The notes: generated by a model from the letters alone, not told the origin. A stretch of DNA of 64,000 nucleotides from Paradesertivirga mongoliensis (GCF_024436395.1 NZ_JAFMZO010000001.1:876181-940180); one strand, 5' to 3'. Counted from the first letter of the stretch, positions 27,731 to 36,424 are shown. Numbers and translations are program-made.

Positions 27731-28246
27731 TTACATTTTGAAGCTTTCTGCCTTCTTCGTCATTGTTTTTAAGACAAGGCTTGCAACATCTGCAGGCAGG
27801 ATCTTTTGTAATGACTTTCTTTGCCACTCCCGCTCTTCTTCTACTGCTTTACCGGCACGATTAAGGGCTCTTAAAGCATACAACGCTGCACCCATTGAAT
27901 GATCGGCCATATGAGCCGTAGCTACGCCTTGTCCGATAGAACGTGCTACTGCAATTTCAACAGCGTCTGAGCTTTCTCTGGCTACTGCATGTGCTGCTAA
28001 CGAAGCTTTCATTGCAACCCCTGTTGGTACCTTATTCTTTTCCCAGTGTTCAGCTACTTGAAGGGCGTAAATCAACCGGCTGTCAACTGTTTTGATGAGG
28101 GGCAATACCCGCCGGGCACACTCTCTGGCCCATCCCATTAACCTACGATGATTTTGTTTAGAAAGAGGACCTCCCCGGTGCTCTGCTATAAATGGATAAC
28201 GAGCCGACTGCTTTGCTGCCTGATTATTAGGTCTCATTACTTTCAT
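27731..28246 (-). CDS. Imm5-like protein
   Basis: 171 residues from the ATG at 28246 (MKVMRPNNQAAKQS). Tandem alpha helices with conserved runs RRVLPLIKTVDSRLIYALQV, AWEK-like EHWEKNK, ASLAAHAVARESSDAVEIAV, ARSIGQGVATAHMADHSMGA match the Imm-5-like putative immunity domain family. The family was named from toxin loci, but many copies stand alone. No toxin lies next to it here, so a role in immunity is only a family-level hint. Convergence and spacing give no further clue. Confidence 0.75.
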   Translation of the reverse strand: MKVMRPNNQAAKQSARYPFIAEHRGGPLSKQNHRRLMGWARECARRVLPLIKTVDSRLIYALQVAEHWEKNKVPTGVAMKASLAAHAVARESSDAVEIAVARSIGQGVATAHMADHSMGAALYALRALNRAGKAVEEEREWQRKSLQKILPADVASLVLKTMTKKAESFKM

Positions 28247-28483
28247 TCTTAATAGGTTTTGACAACGCGGGCTGTTTCCTTTCCACAAGTATCTCCTTTA
28301 TGGCTTGATAATGGCAACACAACAAAAAGCGGAGGTATTTGAGCAAGAAAGTTACAAACTTTCCTGCATAGTAAAGCTAATTTAGGCCATCAATGGGTAC
28401 GCAACAAGCCTGGATCAGAAGTAGTTCGTTAAATTTATAGTTGTATATTTCATCCCGGGCAAACCAACAACCAATTAAACAGC

Positions 28484-29602
28484 ATGAAAATACGCCAAAG
28501 AATTTTTAGCAAGCCCTCAATCTTCAGCTTGCTGTTTTTTATTATTTCATCCACTATTTCGGCTCAAAACCTGCCGTATCAGAATGATTATGCGTTCGGG
28601 CTTGATTTGTCTTTTGTGAAATCCCGGGAGGACAGAGGAGAAAAATATTTCGACATAGATGGCACACAGAAACCTGTCTTGCAAATCTTCAGAGATCATG
28701 GCTACAACTGGGCCCGAATCATGATCTGTAACGAGCCTGCCCGGCTTCCCCAGGATCTGAAATACGTCATCGCAGCCGCTAAAGATGTGAAAAAGTACAA
28801 TTACCATTTTACGCTTGACATGATGTTTTCAAATGACTGGTCTAACCCGATGGTGCAGCCAACACCATCGTTATGGGCGGGTATGACACATAAGAAAAAG
28901 GTGGAGGCCGTTTATGAGTATGTGCATCACGTAGTTTCGTCCTTAAAGGCAGAAGGTGTGTTGCCAGAAATCATTCAAATAGGAAATGAGATTGGAAATG
29001 GCTTTCTGTGGCCGGAAGAACGCATAAACTATGCGAAACCCGCGGAGAGTAAGTGGCAAAATGTTGCGGATTACCTTAAGGCAGGGGCCAAGGCCATCAG
29101 GGATGTCGATGGCAAGGATAAAAAGGTCAAAATTATGATCCACGTTGACCATGGGGGAGATATCGAGTTCTCAAAGACATTTTTTGACAATATGAAAAAA
29201 TCGAAGGTCGATTATGATGTCATCGGATACTCTTTCTATCCCTGGTCTCACGGCAATTTAATGGATTTGAGAGAAAATCTGAGAATGACGGCATTGCGTT
29301 ATGGAAAAGAGATCATTGTAATTGAAACAGGTTATTACTGGAAGAAAAATACATCCCACGAAGATGTCGCTTTTCCCTTTCCAGAAACTCCTGACGGCCA
29401 GAAAGAATGGTTTCAGGCGGTTAATGATGTGGTTATGAATGTACCCAATGGTCTGGGAAAAGGCGTGTTCTGGTGGGAACCGATGCAGCGGGGCAGAGGT
29501 TTTTTTGACGATCAAACACGTATAGGCAAGCCCATTTTAAAGGCTTTCGAAAAATATGTGTTTCCTGCTCGCAGGTCGGACAAGCAAACGAGGATACAAT
29601 AG
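28484..29602 (+). CDS. GH53 arabinogalactan endo-1,4-beta-galactanase
   Basis: 372 residues with a signal peptide (SLLFFIISSTISAQ). The GH53 barrel is recognised from FGLDLSFVKSREDRG, HGYNWARIMICNEP, IIQIGNEIGNGFLWP with acid/base Glu169, DVIGYSFYPWSHG and IIVIETGYYW with nucleophile Glu281, and WWEP near the end. The enzyme cuts beta-1,4-galactan side chains of pectin outside the cytoplasm. It opens a set of plant cell wall genes (oxidoreductase, GH28, GH11) spread over 7 kb. Confidence 0.95.
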   Translation: MKIRQRIFSKPSIFSLLFFIISSTISAQNLPYQNDYAFGLDLSFVKSREDRGEKYFDIDGTQKPVLQIFRDHGYNWARIMICNEPARLPQDLKYVIAAAKDVKKYNYHFTLDMMFSNDWSNPMVQPTPSLWAGMTHKKKVEAVYEYVHHVVSSLKAEGVLPEIIQIGNEIGNGFLWPEERINYAKPAESKWQNVADYLKAGAKAIRDVDGKDKKVKIMIHVDHGGDIEFSKTFFDNMKKSKVDYDVIGYSFYPWSHGNLMDLRENLRMTALRYGKEIIVIETGYYWKKNTSHEDVAFPFPETPDGQKEWFQAVNDVVMNVPNGLGKGVFWWEPMQRGRGFFDDQTRIGKPILKAFEKYVFPARRSDKQTRIQ

Positions 29603-29656
29603 AGTTTAATGAAGATTGGGCTTCCTTCCAGGTTTCGCTGAAGTTAGTGTCTAGTG

Positions 29657-29692
29657 CTGATTTAAGTCGCCCTTCGGAAGAGTTGAACCAGG
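29657..29692. repeat. REP-iii copy, eroded
   Basis: TGATTTAAGTCGCCCTTCGG then AAGAGTTGAACCAG: the right half of the REP-iii hairpin with several changes. Confidence 0.6.
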
Positions 29693-29867
29693 GGGAGTGC
29701 GACATTTTTCATTCGCGGTTTATCTATCAAACTCTAAATGGCCACTACCAACCATCCGTTTTTTATAAACTGTAATGGAAGTATTGATGAACTCACAGTA
29801 CTCACCCGCTAGCCCGACAGAGGCTAAAAGTTCTGGCAAATTGATTAGGTAATACGGCGTTTAATGG

Positions 29868-29891
29868 CTTGTTGGTGACAACACCAACAAG
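29868..29891. repeat. REP-i palindrome
   Basis: CTTGTTGGTG, ACAA, CACCAACAAG: perfect 10-bp stem. Preceded by the conserved left flank from about 29831. Confidence 0.85.
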
Positions 29892-30103
29892 AGCAGAGAT
29901 TCGTTACAGAAAAAGCTTAATTATTAGAAAACCGAATGGCTAATACTATATTTATATTCATTATAGCCAGACAGTTTCATTGACAGCAGCCGGAAGAGTA
30001 GCAATGCCATGCAAATATCGCCATAAGGCATACAACACTAACTGATCGGCAAATTGGAACGAAACTGAACCTGGTTAGGGACTTACTTTATAAACCCTTA
30101 CTT

Positions 30104-31204
30104 ATGACCTATTCAAGAAGAGACGCCATTAAAACTATGGCTTTAGCAAGCTCGGCACTGATATTTTCTCCGAATTCATTATTAGCTGCAACAAGACCCG
30201 GAAAAGAGAAATTAGGTGTCGCACTTGTTGGCCTGGGCTATTACTCTAAAGATTTGCTGGCTCCCGCCTTACAGCAGACAGCCAACTGCTATCTGGCGGG
30301 AATTGTTACCGGAACTCCTTCGAAAGCAGAGGATTGGAAACAGAAATACAACATTCCCGACAAAAATATTTACAATTATCAAAATTTCGATTCAATAGCC
30401 AACAACCCCGACATTGATGTGGTATATGTAGTGCTTCCGCCTTCAATGCACCATGAGTATGTATTAAGGGCCGCAAAAGCCGGGAAGCATGTGTGGTGCG
30501 AGAAGCCCATGGCAATGACTGCCAGAGAATGCCAGGAAATGATTGATGCTTGCCGTAAAAACAAGCGTTCCTTAGCGATCGGGTATCGTCTGCAGCACGA
30601 GCCCAACACCCAGGAATACAGAAGAATAGTAAACAATAAACTTTTGGGCAAGGTAAGAAAAGTTGAAGCTGCTGCGGGCTATCACGATAACAGGACCAAT
30701 CATTGGAAGCAAAGCAGGGAAATGGGTGGTGGTGCTCTTTACGATATGGGAGTTTACGCTATTCAGGGGGCAAGACTTGGAACGGGAATGGAACCGCTTG
30801 CCGTATTATCTGCCGAGACATCTACCACCCGCCCGGAAATCTATAAAAATGGGCTGGATGAAACTGTTGTAGCTTCGCTGGAGTTTCCCGGGGGTGTAAT
30901 TGCTGATATCAAGACCAGTTTTGGCGAGAATGTCAACTTCCTGAATATCCATTGCGAGAAAGGCGATTTAAACTTAGCACCCTATTCGGGATATAGTGGA
31001 ATCAGGGGAACGAGTCCATTGGGTGAAATCAGATTTCCTTATCAGGTTCCGTGGCAGCAGGCGAAACAAATGGATGATGATGCCCTCGCCATTATGCAGA
31101 GTAAAAATGTTATCGTGCCGGGAGAAGAAGGGTTGCGAGATATCAAAGTGGTTGAAGCTATCTACAAATCGGCTGCAACCAGGCAGAGAGTGAATCTTTT
31201 GTGA
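30104..31204 (+). CDS. Tat-exported Gfo/Idh/MocA oxidoreductase
   Basis: 366 residues. The N-terminus is a Tat signal (YSRRDAIKTMALASSALIF). The Rossmann fold starts with LGVALVGLGYYSKDLLAPAL, and WCEKPMAMTARECQEMIDAC supplies the EKP motif of the family. The C-terminal alpha/beta domain carries GGGALYDMGVYAIQGAR. Export folded with bound NAD(P) is usual for such Bacteroidota sugar oxidoreductases. It is likely to act on sugars released by the adjacent GH53 and GH28 enzymes. Confidence 0.92.
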   Translation: MTYSRRDAIKTMALASSALIFSPNSLLAATRPGKEKLGVALVGLGYYSKDLLAPALQQTANCYLAGIVTGTPSKAEDWKQKYNIPDKNIYNYQNFDSIANNPDIDVVYVVLPPSMHHEYVLRAAKAGKHVWCEKPMAMTARECQEMIDACRKNKRSLAIGYRLQHEPNTQEYRRIVNNKLLGKVRKVEAAAGYHDNRTNHWKQSREMGGGALYDMGVYAIQGARLGTGMEPLAVLSAETSTTRPEIYKNGLDETVVASLEFPGGVIADIKTSFGENVNFLNIHCEKGDLNLAPYSGYSGIRGTSPLGEIRFPYQVPWQQAKQMDDDALAIMQSKNVIVPGEEGLRDIKVVEAIYKSAATRQRVNLL

Positions 31205-31242
31205 TACTGCTTGATTTCGGCTGCCAGGAACAGAAAGCAATG

Positions 31243-31342
31243 CCACTTCATCGCTCCACAAATCAACGCTTAAAGAATTACGTTTCCTCAAAGGAGTCAG
31301 AAAAGCACCTGCTGTGAAGAATTGTGGATGGTAGGTAATTTG
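31243..31342 (-). pseudogene. RAYT family-i remnant with large internal deletion
   Basis: Read on the minus strand it gives QITYHPQFFTAGAFL, then RKRNSLSVDLWSDEV. The first part matches the transposase N-terminus and the second matches its C-terminal third in the copy at 34240-34760, so about 80 codons of the core, including the catalytic HxH, are missing while the frame is kept. Confidence 0.65.
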
Positions 31343-31382
31343 ATTGCTTCTGCATGTTGTCTTTGGGCTTGTGGAAATTAAA

Positions 31383-31446
31383 GCCGGACGAGTCCTGGTT
31401 TTCATGGTAAATATTTAAGCCGCCCGCGGAAAACTTAAACCAGAGA
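31383..31446. repeat. REP-iii copy
   Basis: GCCGGACGAGTCCTGGTTTT, then TTTAAGCCGCCCGCGG and AAACTTAAACCAG. Outer arms CTGGTTT / AAACCAG are intact. Confidence 0.75.
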
Positions 31447-31721
31447 GGGTGAAATAATTAATCGAGAATCAAGTTTATAAGAATTGGGACAAGAGATTGT
31501 TGAGTATATCGAAAAGGTTAGCGAAGGGATGTGTACAGAAGCACTAAGGCATCAAGAATGTGTATGATCCCTAAACAATTTCAATTGAATTACCAACCGG
31601 CTTGTTTCCGTGCTTAATTTCGTTATCTGTAAATAATATAGAATTTGTTAGATTACGCCAGCTGCTTTTATTACGTGGATAGTATAAAATTCAGTAACTC
31701 TAAGGGCTGTTAAAGATCCAT

Positions 31722-33383
31722 ATGAAAAGAAATCATCCAATACAATCCGCTTCAATATTATTTCTACTGCAATCCTTCCCTGCTAAGTTGAAGGTGGTAG
31801 CCAAATTAAGAACGCTCAGTTCCATTTTTGCCCTATTTGCCGTTATGCAAAGCAGCTTTGCACAAGGAAACAATTCTCTTAATTCAATTCCCACAAAAGA
31901 TGAAGTAGGTGCGTTAAGAATGCCCGATGAGATTGCACCTGTACATGCACCATTTCCTATGCCTCAATTCAGAAAGCCCACTTTTAAATCTCTAACAATG
32001 AATATTACGGAGAAGGGAGCAAAGCAGGGCGTCATGACTACAAAAGCGATACAAACTGCTATTGACGAGGTACATAGTAAGGGCGGCGGTACCGTGGTTG
32101 TTCCAAAAGGGATTTGGAATACCGGCCGCATTATCCTGAAAAGTAATGTAAACTTTCATATCTCTGAAGGGGCCGAACTGCGTTTCAGTGGCGAGATTAA
32201 AGACTACTTACCTGTAGTATTTACGCGTAGTGCAGGTGTTGAGGGGATGTCGCTGGGAGCTTGCATTTATGCAAACGGTCAGCAGAACATCGCCATTACA
32301 GGTAAAGGTAAGTTGGTTGGGCCTGCTCCGGGATCTGTAAGAAAACAGAATATAGGGTATGGAACATTTGAAGAAAGAGTACCTTTTGAGAAGCATCCAA
32401 CGCAGCGGATATTTGATGGAAGTAACGGAGGCCCGATCTTCCTTCCCACTTTTATTGGCCCGATTAATTGTAAAGATGTCTATATAGAAGGCATTTCATT
32501 GAGAGAAACAGCTTTCTGGAATATTGTTCCGGTGTATTGTGAAAATGTCATCATCCGCGGTGTGGACGTTTATTCAGTTGGTATTCCAACGGGTGATGGA
32601 ATGGACATAGAATCCTGCAAAAATGTTTTGATAGAATACTGTACGCTGGCGGCGGGCGATGACTGCTTCACCATCAAGTCTGGAAGAGGAGAGGATGGGA
32701 TGCGTGTTAATAAACCTTCGGAAAATATAGTGATAAGATATAGCCTTGCAAAGCAAGGTCACGGAGGCGTCACTACGGGGAGTGAAACTGCAGGCATGAT
32801 CAGGAACGTGTATGTGCATGACTGTGTTTTTGATGATACCGATACCGGTATACGTTTTAAAACACGGAGGCCAAGAGGTGGTGGTGGAGAAAACTTGTAT
32901 TACGAACGAATCAGGATGAACCTGAGGGGAACTGCCATTAATGTAGACATGTTAGGAAGCAGTATGTATGTAGGTGCCCTTGCAAGCAGGGATAATTCGG
33001 TTGTAAATAAGTTAACGCCCTTATACAGGAATATTAGTGTAAAAAATATTATTGTAGAACAGTCATCACAGTTTCTGAAGGTTAATGGTCTGCCGGAATC
33101 ACCTTTAAGCAATTTATTAATTGAAAATGCCACTATTCGTTCTAAAAAGTTAATCACGCTAAACGATGCAAAGGGTGTTGTTTTGAAGAATATAAAAATA
33201 AGCAGCGACGATAATCTTATCCAGGTACTGGATAGCAAGAATATTGCATTCGAAAACGTGCATTTCGATGTGCCGGGGAATGAGGTGGTGACAGAGATTA
33301 AAGGCGATAATGCCGGCAATATTGAGTTTAAGGATTGCATACCCCCAAAGCCACGAGACTGGGAAACATCATCTCATCAGTAA
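31722..33383 (+). CDS. GH28 polygalacturonase-like enzyme
   Basis: 553 residues with an internal-looking signal (IFALFAVMQSSFAQ, cleaved near residue 47), so the true start may be downstream of the ATG used. The right-handed beta-helix has the GH28 motifs: TGDGMDIESC, AAGDDCFTIKSG (catalytic Asp pair), GHGGVTTGSE (catalytic His region) and TGIRFKTRRPRGG (substrate Arg/Lys). It hydrolyses the galacturonan backbone of pectin or a related polyuronide in the periplasm or outside. Same strand as the GH53 and oxidoreductase genes but separated by about 500 bases. Confidence 0.94.
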   Translation: MKRNHPIQSASILFLLQSFPAKLKVVAKLRTLSSIFALFAVMQSSFAQGNNSLNSIPTKDEVGALRMPDEIAPVHAPFPMPQFRKPTFKSLTMNITEKGAKQGVMTTKAIQTAIDEVHSKGGGTVVVPKGIWNTGRIILKSNVNFHISEGAELRFSGEIKDYLPVVFTRSAGVEGMSLGACIYANGQQNIAITGKGKLVGPAPGSVRKQNIGYGTFEERVPFEKHPTQRIFDGSNGGPIFLPTFIGPINCKDVYIEGISLRETAFWNIVPVYCENVIIRGVDVYSVGIPTGDGMDIESCKNVLIEYCTLAAGDDCFTIKSGRGEDGMRVNKPSENIVIRYSLAKQGHGGVTTGSETAGMIRNVYVHDCVFDDTDTGIRFKTRRPRGGGGENLYYERIRMNLRGTAINVDMLGSSMYVGALASRDNSVVNKLTPLYRNISVKNIIVEQSSQFLKVNGLPESPLSNLLIENATIRSKKLITLNDAKGVVLKNIKISSDDNLIQVLDSKNIAFENVHFDVPGNEVVTEIKGDNAGNIEFKDCIPPKPRDWETSSHQ

Positions 33384-33433
33384 TGGTAATGCTTTAGCTT
33401 TTCAAAAAGGATATTATCGTATGAAGAAAAAGC

Positions 33434-33473
33434 GGGTTTGCTGAAGGTTGACCTGTTGTAGGCAACATGCCGG
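33434..33473. repeat. RAYT-iii 3'-tail fragment
   Basis: GGTTTGCTGAAGGTTGACCT, GTTGTAGGCAACATGCCGG matches the last codons and stop of the family-iii transposase (49720-49755), without the hairpin that normally follows. Confidence 0.5.
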
Positions 33474-33572
33474 TCATCGTAAAGATTATGTAGTCATTCG
33501 ATAGACCTAAACCGGTGAGAACCAAACAAATCCACTTGAAACGACTTAATTAACATACAAAGGAAACACTGT

Positions 33573-34148
33573 ATGTCAGTAAAAATTGCCCTACCATCGG
33601 ATGAAGCTCAGGCTATCGATACATTAACTTTGGCATTCAGCACTGATCCAATGGTGCGTTGGTCACTACCCGACCCGGCAAAATATCTGGCAGTTTTCCC
33701 TTTAATGGCGAGGGCTTTCGGCGCAAGCGCATTCGAGAGGGGGACGTCTTATGTCGCTGATGGCTTCGCCGGCACAGCCCTATGGTTGCCCCCTGGTATT
33801 GAACCCGACGAGAAAGCCCTTCTGAGGCTGTTAGACGAAAACGCTCCCAACGATATCAAAGACGATATGCCCCGGATTTTTGAGCAGATGCAAAAATATC
33901 ATCCAACCGAACCGCATTGGTACTTGCCGTTGATAGGTGTCGATCCTGTGTATCAGGGTGCCGGAGTCGGCTCGGCGCTGATGACTGAAGCGCTCAAGGC
34001 CGTTGACCAGGACGGATTAATTGCATATCTGGAATCTTCGAACCCCAGGAATATTTCCTTGTATGAGCGTCACGGGTTCGAAGTTATTGGCGAGATTCAA
34101 TCTGGCGGCTCTCCCGTTGTACACCCCATGCTACGAAGAGTACAATAA
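33573..34148 (+). CDS. GNAT N-acetyltransferase
   Basis: 191 residues. The acetyl-CoA site is GVDPVYQGAGVGSALM (Q-x-x-G-x-G/A) followed by YLESSNPRNISLYERHGFEV, the usual beta-bulge and C-terminal helix. The N-terminal half (LTLAFSTDPMVRWSLPD) is typical of this subgroup. The base composition is slightly richer in GC than the surrounding spacer. Acceptor unknown. Confidence 0.92.
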   Translation: MSVKIALPSDEAQAIDTLTLAFSTDPMVRWSLPDPAKYLAVFPLMARAFGASAFERGTSYVADGFAGTALWLPPGIEPDEKALLRLLDENAPNDIKDDMPRIFEQMQKYHPTEPHWYLPLIGVDPVYQGAGVGSALMTEALKAVDQDGLIAYLESSNPRNISLYERHGFEVIGEIQSGGSPVVHPMLRRVQ

Positions 34149-34211
34149 ATAATCATCCTATAGATTCCATCGCGTTGGTTCGTGTCTCGCGAACCGGTAA
34201 TCACTTTTGCC

Positions 34212-34235
34212 TTTGTTGGTGTTGTCACCGACAAA
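34212..34235. repeat. REP-i palindrome, 3' side of RAYT-i
   Basis: TTTGTTGGTG, TTGT, CACCGACAAA, one mismatch in the stem. It lies 5 bases from the transposase stop codon. Confidence 0.8.
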
Positions 34236-34239
34236 ACCA

Positions 34240-34760
34240 CTAACCGTTGAAGTGCGTCACTAGATTAAACTCGTCTGAACCGTCGACATAAAACCGAGCA
34301 GATGAGTATTTATAATCTTCCGGATGTTCAGTTAATTTCCATTTCTCCTGAACGGGATTATTGTGAATGTACACCATTTTGCATAAACACTTCATCGCTC
34401 CACAAATCAACGCTTAGTGAACTACGTTTCCAGAACTGGTACTTTCTGTCGGTGGAATTTACAAGAAATTCGTTCAGCATTGGGTTTGCAGAATCTGCCA
34501 GTCTGAACTTCATCTGCTGAGATGTGAATTTAAGAAAGCGCATCTGTACTACATCTCTTTTGAAGCCATCTTGTATTTGCCAGATTAAGTGAATATGATT
34601 TGGCATGATTACATAGCTGTGAATGATAATGCTGCCTTCTTTCTTTAAGAATTGAAGGCTTTTGATGACGAGGTCTTTGAAGTCATCCTTTTTAAGCAAA
34701 TGTTTCCATTCGAAGATCGTTGCTGTGAGAATTGTGGGTGGTAGGTGTAATTGAGTGAAT
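34240..34760 (-). pseudogene. RAYT family-i transposase, frameshifted
   Basis: A REP-associated tyrosine (Y1/HUH) transposase broken by at least two frameshifts. One frame covers 34358-34699: HSYVIMPNHIHLIWQIQDGF holds the HxH metal motif, and KYQFWKRSSLSVDLWSDEV follows. A missing two A's near 34376 moves the reading to YIHNNPVQEKWKLTEHPEDY, then KYSSARFYVDGSDEFNL and a stop at 34240. Upstream, a one-base loss near 34735 separates YHPQF from LTATIFEWKHLLKKDD. Palindromes lie on both sides. The IS200-like nuclease would act on REP hairpins; this copy is inactive. Confidence 0.85.
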
Positions 34761-34806
34761 CTATCAAAATTCTGGCAAATTTGTTAGGCAATACGACGTT
34801 TATCGG

Positions 34807-34830
34807 CTTGTTGTTGACAACACCAACAAG
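34807..34830. repeat. REP-i palindrome, 5' side of RAYT-i
   Basis: CTTGTTGTTG, ACAA, CACCAACAAG with one stem mismatch, preceded by the conserved left flank (TTCTGGCAAATTTGTTAGGC). Confidence 0.8.
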
Positions 34831-34920
34831 AGTGAGGTGGTTACGAAAGTTGCAAATTTCTTTATCGGACAAAGCAGCTAATCTCTGAAAGAGCTACAGC
34901 AGGCTTCAATTTAGCAAGCA

Positions 34921-34964
34921 CATTTGTGTAACAATTATGATGATTATTGACATTGTTACAAATG
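34921..34964. promoter_or_regulatory. Long inverted repeat upstream of the GH11 gene
   Basis: CATTTGTGTAACAAT and ATTGTTACAAATG, separated by 16 bases, form a dyad (TGTAACAAT / ATTGTTACA perfect over 9 bp, extended with a two-base gap). It lies 43 bases before the xylanase ATG, a good place for an operator. It does not match any of the REP families. Confidence 0.5.
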
Positions 34965-35006
34965 GAAAACCTCTTAATTCGCAACACTAATTAATTAAAA
35001 ACCTAT

Positions 35007-35777
35007 ATGAAAAAACAAAACTTAATGCCAAGGGCAACCAGGAAGGTTGCCTTCGGAGCGGTTGCAATGATTCTATTTGCTGGCTCATCAGTATTAACAA
35101 GCTGTAAAAAGGAATCAGCAGATGTAGAGGAAGAAATGCATGCTACCCAAAATGCTTCTAAAGCTAATCCTACTGTCAAAACCTACCAGTCGGGTACTCA
35201 CAACGGTTTTTTCTGGTCGCTTTGGAAAAGCGACGGAGCAACCGGCACCGCTAACTACACCAATGGTTCCGGCGGTAATTACGCGATTTCATGGAGCGGC
35301 TTCAATGGAAATTTCACCTGCGGAAAAGGGTATAATGCGGGTTCCCCAACGCTTAAAATCGGCTATAATTTAGGAGCTTATACCAACTCCGGCGGTGGCA
35401 CCTTCGGTTGGTACGGATGGAGCAGAAGCCCTTATTATGAGTACTATGTTAACGAAACCTGGGGAACTCATTCACCTCACGAGGGAACTTTCCTTGGCGC
35501 TTTCAACAGCGATGGCACCGCGTATAATGCCTGGACAGTTTGGAAAACCGGACAAAACATTGATGGTGGCAACGGGTTCAGACAAATTTACAGCTCCCGC
35601 GTTTCCAAAGTTCCTGTACCTAGCGGAAACCGTACGATTACTTTTGCCAATCACTATAACTACTGGAAGAGCAAAGGCTATACTCTTGGACAAATGAACA
35701 TCCCGGCGATTATGGTTACCGAGACATGGGGTTCTAATGTTAGTGGTTACTCTAACTGCACTATCTGGGGACTTTAA
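35007..35777 (+). CDS. GH11 endo-1,4-beta-xylanase lipoprotein
   Basis: 256 residues. The lipobox is SSVLTSC (Cys33), so the enzyme is membrane-anchored, with a short linker (35-60). The rest is a single GH11 jelly roll: NGFFWSLWKSDG, YTNGSGGNYAISWSG, GKGYNAGSPTLKIGY, YGWSRSPYYEYYVNETWGTH with nucleophile Glu145, NHYNYWKSKGYTLG and IMVTETWGS with acid/base Glu239. Family length (about 190 residues for the domain) is normal. It cuts xylan. GH11 is well known from fungi and Firmicutes and less often reported in this phylum. A hairpin terminator follows. Confidence 0.92.
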   Translation: MKKQNLMPRATRKVAFGAVAMILFAGSSVLTSCKKESADVEEEMHATQNASKANPTVKTYQSGTHNGFFWSLWKSDGATGTANYTNGSGGNYAISWSGFNGNFTCGKGYNAGSPTLKIGYNLGAYTNSGGGTFGWYGWSRSPYYEYYVNETWGTHSPHEGTFLGAFNSDGTAYNAWTVWKTGQNIDGGNGFRQIYSSRVSKVPVPSGNRTITFANHYNYWKSKGYTLGQMNIPAIMVTETWGSNVSGYSNCTIWGL

Positions 35778-35801
35778 ACACCGATTGTTTTCTAGCATGT
35801 A

Positions 35802-35834
35802 AATACTGCCCGGTGGTAATAGCCGGGTAGTATT
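35802..35834 (+). terminator. Terminator-like hairpin after the GH11 gene
   Basis: AATACTGCCCGG / CCGGGTAGTATT with one G-T pair and a 9-base loop, 25 bases after the stop. The T-tract is weak (ATCTAAT). Confidence 0.55.
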
Positions 35835-35896
35835 ATCTAATATGTTATCGCCTGTTGGGGGTAAACTTCCTTTTAATAGTATTCAATATTAGTACA

Positions 35897-36424
35897 ATGA
35901 GATCATTCTTATTTTATTTTCTTGTGATTACCATCTTTGCTCTCTTTTCCTGCGAATCAGAGAGTCGTAAAACCGCTGAACCAGAAGACCATAACATATC
36001 CTTGCTCGGAAAATGGTATAGATTTTCAAGAGAAAACGGATACACCGAATTTGATATAGATTCGCAGAACGTAGTGTTTTATAATCAGAAGGTAGGCAGG
36101 TTTGAGCTGCCTTATACCGTAGAAAATGATTCTTTGAAATACCTCACCAATAAGTACGCAGGTAAAATTACACACTATGGCGATTCCATACATCTGGAAG
36201 GGAATGACCAAACTACAGCCAGTTTATACCGGTTTAAAGACCCAAATATTCCATTTAACTCTATACCGGAGGAAACAGATTCTCTATCATTCAGATCATA
36301 TCAAAAAGGATTCGATGAAAGACTGGTCCGTGAGTTTGAGAAAGCAGGAATAGAGATTTCTGATGGAATGGGAAGATCTGAGGATACCGGATATGAAGAA
36401 TTGCTAAAAAAGAAAGTTCGGTAG
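35897..36424 (+). CDS. Lipoprotein of unknown function
   Basis: 175 residues from the ATG at 35897 (MRSFLFYFLVITIFALFSCE; lipobox ALFSC). The body contains a small beta-barrel-like stretch (GKWYRFSRENGYTEFDIDSQ, VGRFELPYTVENDSLKYL, GKITHYGDSIHLEG) reminiscent of lipocalin-like lipoproteins, then a charged helical tail. I do not recognise a named family. Confidence 0.72.
   Translation: MRSFLFYFLVITIFALFSCESESRKTAEPEDHNISLLGKWYRFSRENGYTEFDIDSQNVVFYNQKVGRFELPYTVENDSLKYLTNKYAGKITHYGDSIHLEGNDQTTASLYRFKDPNIPFNSIPEETDSLSFRSYQKGFDERLVREFEKAGIEISDGMGRSEDTGYEELLKKKVR

Larger units (their letters stand above)
29603..30103. other. Intergenic stretch with REP-iii and REP-i remnants
   Basis: About 500 bases. 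It contains an eroded REP-iii half (29657-29692) and a perfect REP-i hairpin (29868-29891) with its usual left flank (TTCTGGCAAATTGATTAGG). No gene seen; the last 150 bases should hold the promoter of the next gene. Confidence 0.5.
31205..31721. other. Intergenic stretch with RAYT-i remnant and REP-iii
   Basis: About 515 bases. It contains an internally deleted RAYT-i remnant (31243-31342) and a REP-iii copy (31383-31446). The remaining 275 bases before the GH28 gene show no gene. Confidence 0.5.

Noticed and set aside
35140-35697. Open frames overlapping the GH11 gene in other frames
   Set aside because: Shadows of the xylanase gene, which has all catalytic motifs in its own frame.
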